Part shown: piece by piece, positions 47,803 through 56,546 of the stretch
How the letters are laid out: each line of letters begins with the position of its first letter
How positions within the stretch are numbered: position 1 is the first letter of the stretch
Source of the DNA: Flavobacterium beibuense
Lineage (GTDB): Bacteria > Bacteroidota > Bacteroidia > Flavobacteriales > Flavobacteriaceae
Assembly: GCF_004151245.1 (NCBI RefSeq)
Contig: NZ_JUIW01000003.1
Location: 186,001 to 250,000, forward strand
DNA length: 64,000 bases
Reading direction: 5' to 3'
Program-made: the position numbers and the translations under genes
Notes under the pieces: model-generated
Told to the model about the DNA's origin: nothing
Seen by the model: only the letters and a program-made list of their open reading frames with translations
Database searches by the model: none

Positions 47803-48543
47803 TTATACCCAGTTTAGCTCAAGGGCAAAACTAGGTTTGTCTTCTTTTGCTACTACAAAATAGGTTTGATTATCCTGTTGGCCTTTTTTAATCGTTATTT
47901 TATCACCCAGTTTTAATTCCCTCAAATAATTCATGTCAAAGCTTTTAAGCTGCTGTTTTAGCAAAGGCTTAAAGTCAACGGCATCAAGGCACCATTCCAA
48001 GTATTTTACATTATTGGCATGAAATACTATATCAAGATCAGATAGTAGTACTGTTTTTTCGGTAGCAGTTTCATTCTCTCTCGTTACCTCCACTTTTTTA
48101 AATGATTCATTAGTAGGCATCCTGTCAGGGTACTTTTCAAAATGCTCGTGTGGCAATGCCAGTGCTTCCGATTTTCTCAGTTTGGTATTAAACACCGCCC
48201 AATAGGTTAAGGCACCTGCCACTTTCTTGTCGCCTATATACATTTCCAATGCCCTTATAGACCGGGAACCCTGTAGATCTAAAATCCATGTTTTTACGGT
48301 AACGGTATCCCTCCATTTAGGTAAATCCTCCACTTCAACCCTCATACGACTTAATACCCATGCCTGGTCATGTTGCTGCATATCGGTAAAACTCATTCCG
48401 CCCAACTCGGCGTGTGCACCGGCTGTAAGTTGCATAAGGTTACAAAGCTCGGTATGCTTTAAATGTCCGCTTGGCAGGCACTGTAAAAAATTAACTTCCC
48501 AGTCCTGAGAAAAAACCGATGTAAATTGGGGAGATATTGGCAT
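47803..48543 (-). CDS. Acyl-ACP thioesterase
   Basis: A 246-residue double-hotdog protein of the plant FatA/FatB-like and bacterial acyl-ACP thioesterase family. N-terminal hotdog: LCNLMQLTAGAHAELGG, AWVLSRMRVEVEDLPKW and TVTVKTWILDLQGSRSIRAL. C-terminal hotdog: LSDLDIVFHANNVKYLEW. It releases free fatty acids from acyl-ACP, ending or redirecting fatty acid synthesis. It overlaps miaA by one base (TAATG) in a coupled operon with miaA and the K+ channel gene. Confidence 0.88.
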   Translation of the reverse strand: MPISPQFTSVFSQDWEVNFLQCLPSGHLKHTELCNLMQLTAGAHAELGGMSFTDMQQHDQAWVLSRMRVEVEDLPKWRDTVTVKTWILDLQGSRSIRALEMYIGDKKVAGALTYWAVFNTKLRKSEALALPHEHFEKYPDRMPTNESFKKVEVTRENETATEKTVLLSDLDIVFHANNVKYLEWCLDAVDFKPLLKQQLKSFDMNYLRELKLGDKITIKKGQQDNQTYFVVAKEDKPSFALELNWV

Positions 48544-49454
48544 TATAATGTGTTTTCTATGTAATTGATAATATCCTGCGGTGGGGTTTTAAAATCAAAC
48601 CACTTTGCGTCTTCGGTACGTTTAAACCAGGTCATTTGTCTTTTGGCAAAGCGGCGTGTGTTCTTTTTTATTTCCTCTATAGCAAAGTACTTGGTAAACT
48701 CACCATCAAAATAACTGAATAATTCACGATATCCTACGGTTTGCAATGCATTTAACTTTTTGTTCGGATACAATGCTTTAGCCTCTTCAATAAGGCCATT
48801 GCTTACCATTATATCCACACGCATATTGATGCGGTTATACATTAGCTCCCTTTCGGCATCAAGCCCGATTATAATAGGAGTAAAGCGCCTGCTGTTCTTT
48901 TTGATATTAAGAAAAGAGGAGTAGGGCTTGCCCGAAGCAATACAAACCTCAAGGGCACGCATCATGCGTTGCGGATTTTCTTTAGCTACATTGGCATAAT
49001 GCACAGGATCTCTTTTTTCGAGTTCCTTTTGCAGCCACTCTATTCCGTTCTTTTCGTAGTTGTCTATAATTTCCTGTCGTATTGCAGGGTCTATGTCCGG
49101 AAAATCATCAAAGCCCTTTAAAACGGCATCGATGTATAATCCCGATCCGCCTACCAGAACAGCAAAGTTGTTGGTTTTATAAAGCTCTTCAAGCTTTTCT
49201 ATGGCATCGCGTTCAAAATCGCCTACGGTATAGTCTTCAAAAACGCTTATGTTCTGAATGAAATGGTGGGGTGCAGCAGCCAGTTCTTCTTCGCTCGGTA
49301 CCGCTGTGCCAATATTCATTTCCTTAAAAAACTGCCTACTGTCTGCCGAAAGTATTTCGCAGTTAAAATGTTTGGCAAGCTCTATAGCCATAGCGGTTTT
49401 GCCAATGGCGGTAGGGCCTATTACGGTAATAAGATATTTTTTATTATTGGTCAT
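48543..49454 (-). CDS. miaA: tRNA dimethylallyltransferase
   Basis: Adds a dimethylallyl group to A37 of tRNAs reading UNN codons. I choose the ATG at 49454 (303 residues), since it places the P-loop (GPTAIGKT, residues 13-20) right at the N-terminus, as in the family; the 23-residue upstream in-frame extension lies within the channel gene. Other motifs: ILSADSRQFFKEMNIGTAVP, VGGSGLYIDAVLKGF, and RRFAKRQMTWF. It overlaps the upstream channel gene by 11 bp and the downstream thioesterase gene by 1 bp. Confidence 0.95.
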   Translation of the reverse strand: MTNNKKYLITVIGPTAIGKTAMAIELAKHFNCEILSADSRQFFKEMNIGTAVPSEEELAAAPHHFIQNISVFEDYTVGDFERDAIEKLEELYKTNNFAVLVGGSGLYIDAVLKGFDDFPDIDPAIRQEIIDNYEKNGIEWLQKELEKRDPVHYANVAKENPQRMMRALEVCIASGKPYSSFLNIKKNSRRFTPIIIGLDAERELMYNRINMRVDIMVSNGLIEEAKALYPNKKLNALQTVGYRELFSYFDGEFTKYFAIEEIKKNTRRFAKRQMTWFKRTEDAKWFDFKTPPQDIINYIENTL

Positions 49455-50289
49455 TCCTGCTTTTTTGTAAATGATAGCCACAATTGTAGCAATAACTGGC
49501 ATTGTCTTTATGATGATCGGCATTACAGTTTGGGCATCGCTGTGTGTTATTTACATCGTTGCGTTCCTGCATAAACTGAGCTGTAACAAGTCCGGTAGGT
49601 ACGGCTATAATTCCGTAGCCCATTATCATAATTATAACAGATACAAACTGCCCTAAAGGTGTAATTGGTGTAATGTCTCCAAAGCCTACAGTAGTAAGAG
49701 TAACTATCGTCCAGTAAATGCTGACAGGGATATTTGTAAAACCACTTTCGGGACCTTCAATCATATACATTATTGTACCCAGAATTATACATAATATGAT
49801 GACTGCAAACAGAAATACCGCAATTTTTGCCCTGCTCTTTTTTAGCGCTATAAGTAATTGGTTTGAAGCACCAACAAAATGTACCAGTTTTAGTATTCTG
49901 AAAACACGAAGTAGTCGTAAAGCCCTTATAGATAAAAGGAAGCTTAATGATAGCCCAGGTATAAGTATGTCTACATATTTTGGTAAGGTGGAAAGGAGGT
50001 CTATTATACCGTAAAAGCTTAATATGTAGGATAAGGGTTTTTTTACAGCTATAATACGCGAAATGTATTCTATAGTAAAAAGTATAGTTATTACCCACTC
50101 TGCAATGGCAAGTTCTTTTCCGTAAACCAGTCGTATAGATGCTACGCTTTCCAGCATAACTGCAACAATACTTATGATAATAACTACCAGTAAGGCAAGG
50201 TCAAAAAACTTACCTGCGGGGGTATCGGCCTCATAAATTACTTCATGCAGCTTTTGCCTGGATTTTTCTGGAATAACGGCGTTTTTCAA
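49444..50289 (-). CDS. Voltage-gated-type potassium channel with C-terminal zinc ribbon
   Basis: A 281-residue six-helix channel. S4 has the regular arginines R122, R125, R128, R131 and K134 (IRALRLLRVFRILKLV). The pore and filter are TTVGFGD (199-205) followed by S6 (VIIMIMGYGIIAVPTGLV). The cytoplasmic tail ends in a four-cysteine zinc ribbon (C252, C255, C267, C270; CPNC and CYNC). The channel likely passes K+; the zinc ribbon is an unusual addition whose role is unknown. First gene of the coupled trio with miaA and the acyl-ACP thioesterase. Confidence 0.93.
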   Translation of the reverse strand: MKNAVIPEKSRQKLHEVIYEADTPAGKFFDLALLVVIIISIVAVMLESVASIRLVYGKELAIAEWVITILFTIEYISRIIAVKKPLSYILSFYGIIDLLSTLPKYVDILIPGLSLSFLLSIRALRLLRVFRILKLVHFVGASNQLLIALKKSRAKIAVFLFAVIILCIILGTIMYMIEGPESGFTNIPVSIYWTIVTLTTVGFGDITPITPLGQFVSVIIMIMGYGIIAVPTGLVTAQFMQERNDVNNTQRCPNCNADHHKDNASYCYNCGYHLQKSRNDQ

Positions 50290-50327
50290 AGTAGTGGATT
50301 AGATTACTCTCAAAAATACTAAATCTA

Positions 50328-51692
50328 CTAAAAACGTACTATTTTTAAAGCTTTCTTTTTTCTGATGTAGCTCTTAATAATGTTCTTGGCATCCTTGTTA
50401 TTTTCCATAGGGACAAGAATGTTTTTAAGGATATCTATTTTTGTAATCTGATAGTTAAGGTTAAAGAAGGCATAGCCTTTGTACTCGCCTTTTTCTATAA
50501 GTACAGCACTGCGTTCTTCCAGTGTACGGCCACGATCTATAATAATCATGCTTTGGTTGTAGAAACTGTTATTATCTACAAACTCCTGTACACGTTTGTT
50601 GTATTCTTCGGCAGGTTCATTACCTATACACGCTCCATTACAGGTGTTAAGCTCATAACCGAAACAACTCGCTTTAGAAGGTGATTCCAGTCCGTTAACC
50701 TTTTTGCAAAGTTTATATTTCTCTACAATTTTATGTAAAGCGTTTTTACCATCGGTAACGCTGGCAAAGGAAACCACCTCTTTTTTACGGCCGTCGGTTT
50801 TTTGTAACGTCAGGCACAGGTAACCATCCTTATTTTTTTCGACATAAACAGACCATGGGAAAACCGTTTTCTTTTGAGCACGGTTATATATAGGTTTGTT
50901 TACTTTTATTTCCTGGCATTCCTTAAGCAGGGCGATAAGTTCGCTGCCTGTTTCCTCATACTTAACGGCAAACACATCACGCTGTATGCGTTTAGATTTA
51001 CCTGTAGTAGCCGTAAAGTGCTGGTTAAGTCTCTTTTTTATGTTGGTACTCTTGCCTATGTAGATAAGGTCGCCATTTTCTTTATATATGTAGTAAAGCC
51101 CCGTAACAGAGGGTATACCTTCCAGCAGGTCAAACAGTTTAGGGGAAATTCCTTTTTTGCTGTCGGTTTTAATAAGGCTTTTTACAATCTCTTTGCCGGA
51201 GTCTTTAGCGAGTAACAGTTTAAAAAGCTGCACGGTTGCCATAGCATCTCCCGAGGCGCGGTGCCTGTCGCTCATAGGTATTCCCAGTGCGCGTACCAGC
51301 TTACCCAGGCTATGCGATTTCTGTTCTGGCATAAGCTTTTGTGAAAGCTCTACCGTACATAACGACTGACGTTCAAAATTATATCCCAGTCGGCTAAACT
51401 CTGTGCGCAGTACCCTGTAATCAAATTGGGCATTATGGGCTACCACAATACAGCCTTCGGTAATTTCTATAATGCGTTTTGCTACCTCATAAAACTTAGG
51501 GGCGCTGCGAAGCATGGCATTATTAATACCGGTAAGTTTTATTACAAATGGCTGAATGGGTCTTTCGGGGTTTATAAGGCTTATAAACTGGTCTGTTACC
51601 TCGTGCCCGTCATATTTATAAATGGCAATTTCGGTTATTCCCTCTTCATTATACTGTCCACCAGTAGTCTCTATGTCAAGTATTGCGTACAA
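50328..51692 (-). CDS. DEDDh exonuclease fused to a GIY-YIG nuclease domain
   Basis: 454 residues. The N-terminal DnaQ-like 3'-5' exonuclease (1-170) shows D6 and E8 in ILDIETTG, the middle Asp in AHNAQFDYR and HRASGDA (His-X4-Asp). The second half has a GIY-YIG nuclease (about 195-280) with GLYYIY, YIGKSTNIKKRLNQH and E in ETGSELIALLKECQEIK. It resembles the UvrC/Cho N-terminal region and continues with a UvrC-like region containing conserved cysteines (CFGYELNTCNGACIG). Similar fusions occur in other bacteria. Probable role: DNA repair or processing. No helix-hairpin-helix region is seen. Confidence 0.92.
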   Translation of the reverse strand: MYAILDIETTGGQYNEEGITEIAIYKYDGHEVTDQFISLINPERPIQPFVIKLTGINNAMLRSAPKFYEVAKRIIEITEGCIVVAHNAQFDYRVLRTEFSRLGYNFERQSLCTVELSQKLMPEQKSHSLGKLVRALGIPMSDRHRASGDAMATVQLFKLLLAKDSGKEIVKSLIKTDSKKGISPKLFDLLEGIPSVTGLYYIYKENGDLIYIGKSTNIKKRLNQHFTATTGKSKRIQRDVFAVKYEETGSELIALLKECQEIKVNKPIYNRAQKKTVFPWSVYVEKNKDGYLCLTLQKTDGRKKEVVSFASVTDGKNALHKIVEKYKLCKKVNGLESPSKASCFGYELNTCNGACIGNEPAEEYNKRVQEFVDNNSFYNQSMIIIDRGRTLEERSAVLIEKGEYKGYAFFNLNYQITKIDILKNILVPMENNKDAKNIIKSYIRKKKALKIVRF

Positions 51693-51752
51693 AAAGCCTG
51701 TTTCTTGTTTAAAAGTTTTAAAGTTGCAAATTTCGGATAAAAATCCCGAATT

Positions 51753-52418
51753 TTAATGTCTTAAGCCAAAAATACTGCTACCCACCCTAATCATGGTGCT
51801 TCCGCAATCTATAGCGATTTTATAATCGCTGCTCATACCCATAGAAAGGGTTTGCAGTTTAAAGTTGTCAGTTTCAGGGTATTCTTTAAGGCGGTCAAAG
51901 ATTCCTTTAAGATAAGCAAACTCTTTTTCAATCTGGTGCTCGCTATCTGTAAATGTAGCCATGCCCATAAGTCCGGTAACCACAATGTTCTTCATTTCCT
52001 TAAACTCATCAGAGTCAATAAGCTCCTTTAGCTCTGCTTCATACAGCCCGAATTTAGTATCCTCCTCGGCAATGTGCATTTGCAGCAGACAGCTTATAAC
52101 CCTGTTGTGTTTTTTAGCCTGCTTGTTTATTTCTTTAAGCAGCTTCAGGCTGTCTACCCCATGTACCAGGCTAACAAACGGAGCCATATATTTTACCTTA
52201 TTGGTTTGTACGTGGCCTATCATATGCCATTCAATGTCCTTAGGCATTTGTTCATGCTTATCGGTCATTTCCTGGATTTTGTTTTCTCCAAAAATGCGCT
52301 GCCCCGCCTCATAAGCTTCCGTAAGGTCGCTAACTGGCTTTGTTTTGCTTACTGCTACAAGAGTTACATGTGCAGGAAGGGATTGTTTTATAGTAAGTAA
52401 GTTATCTTTTATTGACAT
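51753..52418 (-). CDS. YggS/YBL036C-type PLP-binding protein
   Basis: A 221-residue protein involved in pyridoxal 5'-phosphate homeostasis. K25 in LVAVSKTKP carries the PLP. Family motifs: GENKIQEM, IEWHMIGHVQTNKVKYM, VHGVDSLKLL, GLMGMATF, LSMGMSSDYKIAID, and GSTMIRVGSSIFG. Cytoplasmic, with no known enzyme activity in vivo beyond PLP handling. It lies 68 bp after the DUF1015 gene on the same strand. Confidence 0.96.
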   Translation of the reverse strand: MSIKDNLLTIKQSLPAHVTLVAVSKTKPVSDLTEAYEAGQRIFGENKIQEMTDKHEQMPKDIEWHMIGHVQTNKVKYMAPFVSLVHGVDSLKLLKEINKQAKKHNRVISCLLQMHIAEEDTKFGLYEAELKELIDSDEFKEMKNIVVTGLMGMATFTDSEHQIEKEFAYLKGIFDRLKEYPETDNFKLQTLSMGMSSDYKIAIDCGSTMIRVGSSIFGLRH

Positions 52419-52486
52419 TTTCTGATAATTCGATGATTCGTTTTTCGACTATTTAGAATTAATCCTGAAATCTGATACCAAATTGA

Positions 52487-53701
52487 TTAAATCTCATAAA
52501 TCACAAGGCCGCTTCTGAATTTAGGTTCTATATACGTACTCTTAGGAGGCATGATAAGGTCGTTATCGGCCAGTTCCTTAATCTCGTTTATAGAGGCAGG
52601 GTAGAGCATAAAGCCCACTTCAAAATCGCCACTGTCTACCTGTTTTTTTATTTCGGTAATCGGTTTGCTGCCGGGTATATAATCTATACGTTCGTCATTA
52701 CGCAAATCGCCTATACCTAATAACGGATTGAGCACCTTAGTGTACAATATTTGTGCGTCCAGTGCTTCCATTACCGACTTAAAGTTAGTGTCTTTTAGTG
52801 AAAGTGCATAGAAATCACCGTCTAAATACATGCCGTACTGGTATTTTTGTTTTGGTTTCCATAGCTCCTGTTGCTTGTTCTCCACCACAAAATCCTTTTC
52901 CAATGCCTTAAGGAAAGCCTGCTTGGTAAGTCCGTTAAGGTCGTTTATAATACGGTTATATTCGTATATCTTAAGGTTGGTTTCACAGATAAGGAAACTC
53001 ATAAAGTAGTCCAGGTTAGCATTACCCGAAGCCTTATCCTGATCATAAAGCATTTCTGCCGAAGCCGAACGGTGATGACCATCGGCAATATATATATTAC
53101 CTGCCTTTTCAAACTGTTCCTGTATCCATTGTATTTCGTCTTCCTCCTTAATACGCCAAAGAATATGTTTATCTTTATTTGGGGTAGAGAAGAGGTACAA
53201 AGGCCTTTTTTGTTTCCGCTTATCAATCCATTCCTGCAGTTCGTTGTTTTGCGGGTAGGTAATTAGTACCGGTTCGGTATTAAAGCCAGTTTGGTGCAGG
53301 TAATCTTTAAACAGCTCAACACGGTAGGCAAGGGTATCCTCATGTTTTTTTATTACGTTGTTCTTGTAATCTTCTATAGATGTGCCTGCTATAATACCGG
53401 TAAACGAGTTGTTTTTGCTTTGTATTTCATACAGGAAAAATACGGGAGAAGCTTCCTTTTTAAAAACATCTTCGTCTTTAAATTCCTGATACTTTAACTG
53501 TACGCCCTTAAACCTTGTAGCTGTTGCTATTTTTTGCAGGTTTACATAAGCAGGGTTTAGTATGTGTAGAAACGAAAAGGGATTATAGTCAAGCTGTGAG
53601 GCCAGTTCGGCAGGGGTATACTCGTCGTAAGAGCGTGATGTTACCAGGCTCACTTTATCGCGGGTAGGGCGCACTGCCTTAAAAGGAACTATTTTTGCCA
53701 A
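52487..53701 (-). CDS. DUF1015 family protein
   Basis: A 404-residue cytoplasmic protein. It opens AKIVPFKAVRPTRDKVSLV, then YNPFSFLHILNPAY. It has YIADGHHRSASAEML and FMSFLICETNLKIYEYNRII, with a C-terminal FMLYPASINEIKELADNDLI. The DGHHR motif looks nucleotide- or metal-binding, but the activity is not established. The family is often near serine biosynthesis genes in Bacteroidota; none is seen in this window. It follows the SdpI family gene by 12 bp. Confidence 0.92.
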   Translation of the reverse strand: MAKIVPFKAVRPTRDKVSLVTSRSYDEYTPAELASQLDYNPFSFLHILNPAYVNLQKIATATRFKGVQLKYQEFKDEDVFKKEASPVFFLYEIQSKNNSFTGIIAGTSIEDYKNNVIKKHEDTLAYRVELFKDYLHQTGFNTEPVLITYPQNNELQEWIDKRKQKRPLYLFSTPNKDKHILWRIKEEDEIQWIQEQFEKAGNIYIADGHHRSASAEMLYDQDKASGNANLDYFMSFLICETNLKIYEYNRIINDLNGLTKQAFLKALEKDFVVENKQQELWKPKQKYQYGMYLDGDFYALSLKDTNFKSVMEALDAQILYTKVLNPLLGIGDLRNDERIDYIPGSKPITEIKKQVDSGDFEVGFMLYPASINEIKELADNDLIMPPKSTYIEPKFRSGLVIYEI

Positions 53702-53713
53702 TTTGTTTTGTTT

Positions 53714-54070
53714 TTAGTTTTTTCCGAAACGCTTTCTTAAGGCACGTTCGGTTTTAAAAAATAATAAGAACACCATTGCCAGCAGGGTTGGAGTGCTTAG
53801 TAATATATCGGTACTTTTACTAACGGGTAACAGGGAAATAGCTATTCCCATTACTGTCATAAACGCTCCTCCCTTAATAAGAAGCAAGGCAGAATGCCTT
53901 TGGGCAAAATCCCATCTTTCCTGCGAACTCATTGATGACGAGGTGCGATACCCATACAGGTGGTTTATTTTTTTAGGAGGGAAAAAAATCATAATGCCCC
54001 CTACTATAATAAATATTATCCCTGATAAACCCAGTACTGATAACGACTGACTGTCGCAATTAATGTTCAT
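53714..54070 (-). CDS. SdpI family membrane protein
   Basis: A 118-residue protein with three hydrophobic helices (about 12-29, 63-79 and 86-103). It has the conserved SdpI motif YGYRTSSSMSSQERWDFAQ after the first helix. In Bacillus, SdpI is the immunity protein for the SdpC toxin, but most homologues have no toxin partner; none is seen here. Downstream of hbd, separated by a terminator, and upstream of the DUF1015 gene. Confidence 0.9.
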   Translation of the reverse strand: MNINCDSQSLSVLGLSGIIFIIVGGIMIFFPPKKINHLYGYRTSSSMSSQERWDFAQRHSALLLIKGGAFMTVMGIAISLLPVSKSTDILLSTPTLLAMVFLLFFKTERALRKRFGKN

Positions 54071-54082
54071 GGCTTATAGATT

Positions 54083-54110
54083 TAAAAAAGACGGGTTTTA
54101 TAACCCGTCT
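54083..54110 (-). terminator. Terminator between hbd and the SdpI family gene
   Basis: Minus-strand stem AGACGGGTT / AACCCGTCT, loop ATAA, then T6. It separates hbd from the SdpI family gene. Confidence 0.8.
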
Positions 54111-54134
54111 TCAAATATACTATTTAGCAAACAA

Positions 54135-55025
54135 TTATTTAGTGAACATTGCTGCTACTTTCTCAGCTTTTTTGCTTTCAGAATAATCGTAGAAACCTTC
54201 TCCTGATTTAACTCCAAGCTTACCTGCACGTACCATGTTTACTAAAAGCGGGCATGGTGCATATTTAGGATTTTTAAATCCGTCGTACATTACGTTAAGG
54301 ATAGAAAGGCATACATCAAGACCAATAAAATCGGCTAACTGTAACGGACCCATTGGGTGAGCCATACCTAACTTCATTACCGTGTCAATTTCATAAACTC
54401 CGGCAACACCGTTGTATAGTGTTTCAATTGCCTCATTAATCATTGGCATAAGTATGCGGTTTGCCACAAAGCCAGGATAATCGTTAACCTCTACCGGAAC
54501 TTTACTCAGCTTAACCGATAAATCCATGATAGTTTTTGTAACCTCGTCTGAAGTGTTGTAACCACGGATAATTTCAACCAGTTTCATGATAGGTACAGGA
54601 TTCATAAAGTGCATACCTATTACTTTGTCCTGTCTTGTAGTTACAGCTGCTATCTGAGTAATAGAGATAGACGATGTGTTAGTAGCTAAGATTGTTTTCT
54701 CCTCGCAGTACTCGTTAAGCTGCTTAAATATGTTTAGTTTAAGATCTACATTTTCTGTAGCTGCTTCTACCACAAGGTCTACACCTACAACACCGTCTTT
54801 AATATCGGTATAGGTAATAATGTTACCTATGGTTTTAGCTTTATCATCTTCGGTAATAGTGCCTTTTGCAACCATCCTGTCAAGGTTTGCAGCTATGGTA
54901 GCCATACCTTTGTCCAGAGATTTTTCTGAAATATCAATAAGTTTTACTGTAAATCCGCTTTGTGCAAATGTATGGGCAATACCGTTACCCATGGTTCCCG
55001 CACCTATTACTGCTATGTTTTTCAT
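54135..55025 (-). CDS. 3-hydroxyacyl-CoA (3-hydroxybutyryl-CoA) dehydrogenase
   Basis: A 296-residue NAD(P)-dependent enzyme of beta-oxidation or butyrate-type metabolism. The Rossmann motif is VIGAGTMGNGIA (residues 6-17), with VVEAATENVDLK, the catalytic NTSSISI, HFMNPVPIMKLVEIIRG, and the C-terminal domain with DYPGFVANRILMPMINEA and GMAHPMGPLQLADFIGLD. Reduces acetoacetyl-CoA or the reverse. It is alone here, with no thiolase or crotonase gene adjacent. A terminator follows. Confidence 0.93.
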   Translation of the reverse strand: MKNIAVIGAGTMGNGIAHTFAQSGFTVKLIDISEKSLDKGMATIAANLDRMVAKGTITEDDKAKTIGNIITYTDIKDGVVGVDLVVEAATENVDLKLNIFKQLNEYCEEKTILATNTSSISITQIAAVTTRQDKVIGMHFMNPVPIMKLVEIIRGYNTSDEVTKTIMDLSVKLSKVPVEVNDYPGFVANRILMPMINEAIETLYNGVAGVYEIDTVMKLGMAHPMGPLQLADFIGLDVCLSILNVMYDGFKNPKYAPCPLLVNMVRAGKLGVKSGEGFYDYSESKKAEKVAAMFTK

Positions 55026-55194
55026 TATAATCTTTTGTTTGTTTAAAGTTTGCCGAATTTATTAAAATCCGTCTGTAAAAATAGCAAGAATAATGGCAAA
55101 TTTGCAACCATAACTTATTTTTAAGCGAATTTGTTTTTGAATTCGTAATTATTACGGCTGTAAACTGCCAATACTTATAGCATTCGGTATTTTG

Positions 55195-56376
55195 TTATTT
55201 AGTGTCCTGCAATGACTTAATGATTTCCTCTTCCTGAGAGGTTAGCAGGATTGAGTTATTTTTTTTCCAAAACTCATCAATATAGTTTGTTCCTGCTTCA
55301 TATAGCCCTCTTTCCCTGTACTTTTCTTTTTTATTAAAAGAGGTAAGGTCGTTGGTAAAGTTGGTTACAATAAGGTCGCTTTTAAATATAACGTGGTCGT
55401 CAAACCTTTTTTTATTTTTAATGTATATGTCGCCATAAACGCAGGAATAAGAAAGCATATAGCTATTATCTGTAGCCTTAAAGAAACATTTGTAAGCTAT
55501 ATCATCAAGCCTGGCCTTAACAATTATAAAATTACGCAGTTTAGAGTATTTTTTATGCGATGGTGCCATATATAAGTCCATGGCAAGGATAAGTTTTTTG
55601 TTAGGGTCGTAAGAAAGGCTTCCGGCATATAAAGGTTCTTCTACTTCGGCTAGAGGCTGATAATAGATGGTTTGTACATCGTTACCATCTGCATCCTGTT
55701 GGGATTTAATGATGAATGAATATTTTTTAAACTCCTTTTTGTCGAAAATACTTCCTAAAGCACCAAAGTTACAGTCTCTGGAAATGGCTTTACGCAAATC
55801 AAGAGGGGAAGTCATATCTGCAGCTTCCGATTCGGGAGTATCAAGTTTAAAAGCACGACTTTGTTTAACAACTACATCGCTTTCAATTTTTTTACGGCTT
55901 TTGTCTACGTTGTAATCAATAAGCCCGTCAGAGAACTTGGTATAGGTGTCGTTTATCTTTACAAACTCCCTATAGTAAGTACTTAAAAGAAACGGAGCGT
56001 TTAAATGATTGTATGAGTTTTTTATCAACTCACTAACAAACTCATTAATTGGTGTATTTAATACAACAACCTCTTCCAGTTCAAGGCTTTTTGGTTCCAG
56101 GTAAAAAATATTGCCCTCGGGCAGGTTATTAAGGTCTACCTCAAGTGTACCGTAGCCTAAATAATTGAAAACAATGGTTTGGGTACCATCGGGGTAACTA
56201 AGCTGAAATGCACCCTCGCTGTTGGTAATGGTATTGTGCTGTAAATCTTTTGTACTAACCGTTACCAAATCCATGTTTTCGGTAGTCATTATGTCTTTTA
56301 CGGTACCTTTTAAAAAGTTTTGTGCAAATCCTGTTGTTGCGACAACTAATAATAGCAGAGTAAAGAGTTTTTTCAT
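55195..56376 (-). CDS. Secreted/periplasmic protein with carboxypeptidase-regulatory-like domain
   Basis: 393 residues with a signal peptide (LFTLLLLVVATTGFA-Q). Residues 20-95 form a carboxypeptidase D regulatory-like beta-sandwich (FLKGTVKDIMTTENMDLVTV; NSEGAFQLSYP; FNYLGYGT), as found at the N-terminus of TonB-dependent receptors and outer membrane proteins. The remainder (about 110-393) contains STYYREFVKINDTYTKFSDG and LPL-like segments, matching a Bacteroidota family without defined function. No beta-barrel is evident. It may be an outer-membrane-associated protein. Confidence 0.85.
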   Translation of the reverse strand: MKKLFTLLLLVVATTGFAQNFLKGTVKDIMTTENMDLVTVSTKDLQHNTITNSEGAFQLSYPDGTQTIVFNYLGYGTLEVDLNNLPEGNIFYLEPKSLELEEVVVLNTPINEFVSELIKNSYNHLNAPFLLSTYYREFVKINDTYTKFSDGLIDYNVDKSRKKIESDVVVKQSRAFKLDTPESEAADMTSPLDLRKAISRDCNFGALGSIFDKKEFKKYSFIIKSQQDADGNDVQTIYYQPLAEVEEPLYAGSLSYDPNKKLILAMDLYMAPSHKKYSKLRNFIIVKARLDDIAYKCFFKATDNSYMLSYSCVYGDIYIKNKKRFDDHVIFKSDLIVTNFTNDLTSFNKKEKYRERGLYEAGTNYIDEFWKKNNSILLTSQEEEIIKSLQDTK

Positions 56377-56396
56377 GTTAAGTGGTGTGTGTTGGG

Positions 56397-56546
56397 TTAA
56401 AATCTTAGGGCGCCGGTTATTTCAGAAAAAATATTAAGCCTTTTATATCCGTGATCGGTTAAATGCTCTTTTATAAAATCAGCCATCTCATCATAGTTGC
56501 TATGGTATTGATTGGAAATTCTGGCTACAATTTTTCCTTTGTACAT
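56397..56546 (-). pseudogene. C-terminal fragment (49 residues) of the PH-like membrane protein, out of frame
   Basis: A short frame from ATG 56546 to TAA 56397, encoding MYKGKIVARISNQYHSNYDE and onwards to residue 49 (ends ITGALRF). It overlaps the stop of the 120-residue gene upstream by one base (TAATG). The content (KIVARIS, YHSNYDEMADFIKEHL) looks like the natural continuation of that protein's PH-like domain, so it is either the second half of a frameshifted gene or, less likely, a translationally coupled separate peptide. Adding one T (CATTAATG to CATTTAATG) would join both frames. Confidence 0.5.

Noticed and set aside
53714..54070. SdpI protein as part of a toxin-immunity pair
   Set aside because: No SdpC-like or other small toxin gene is adjacent; neighbours are housekeeping genes.
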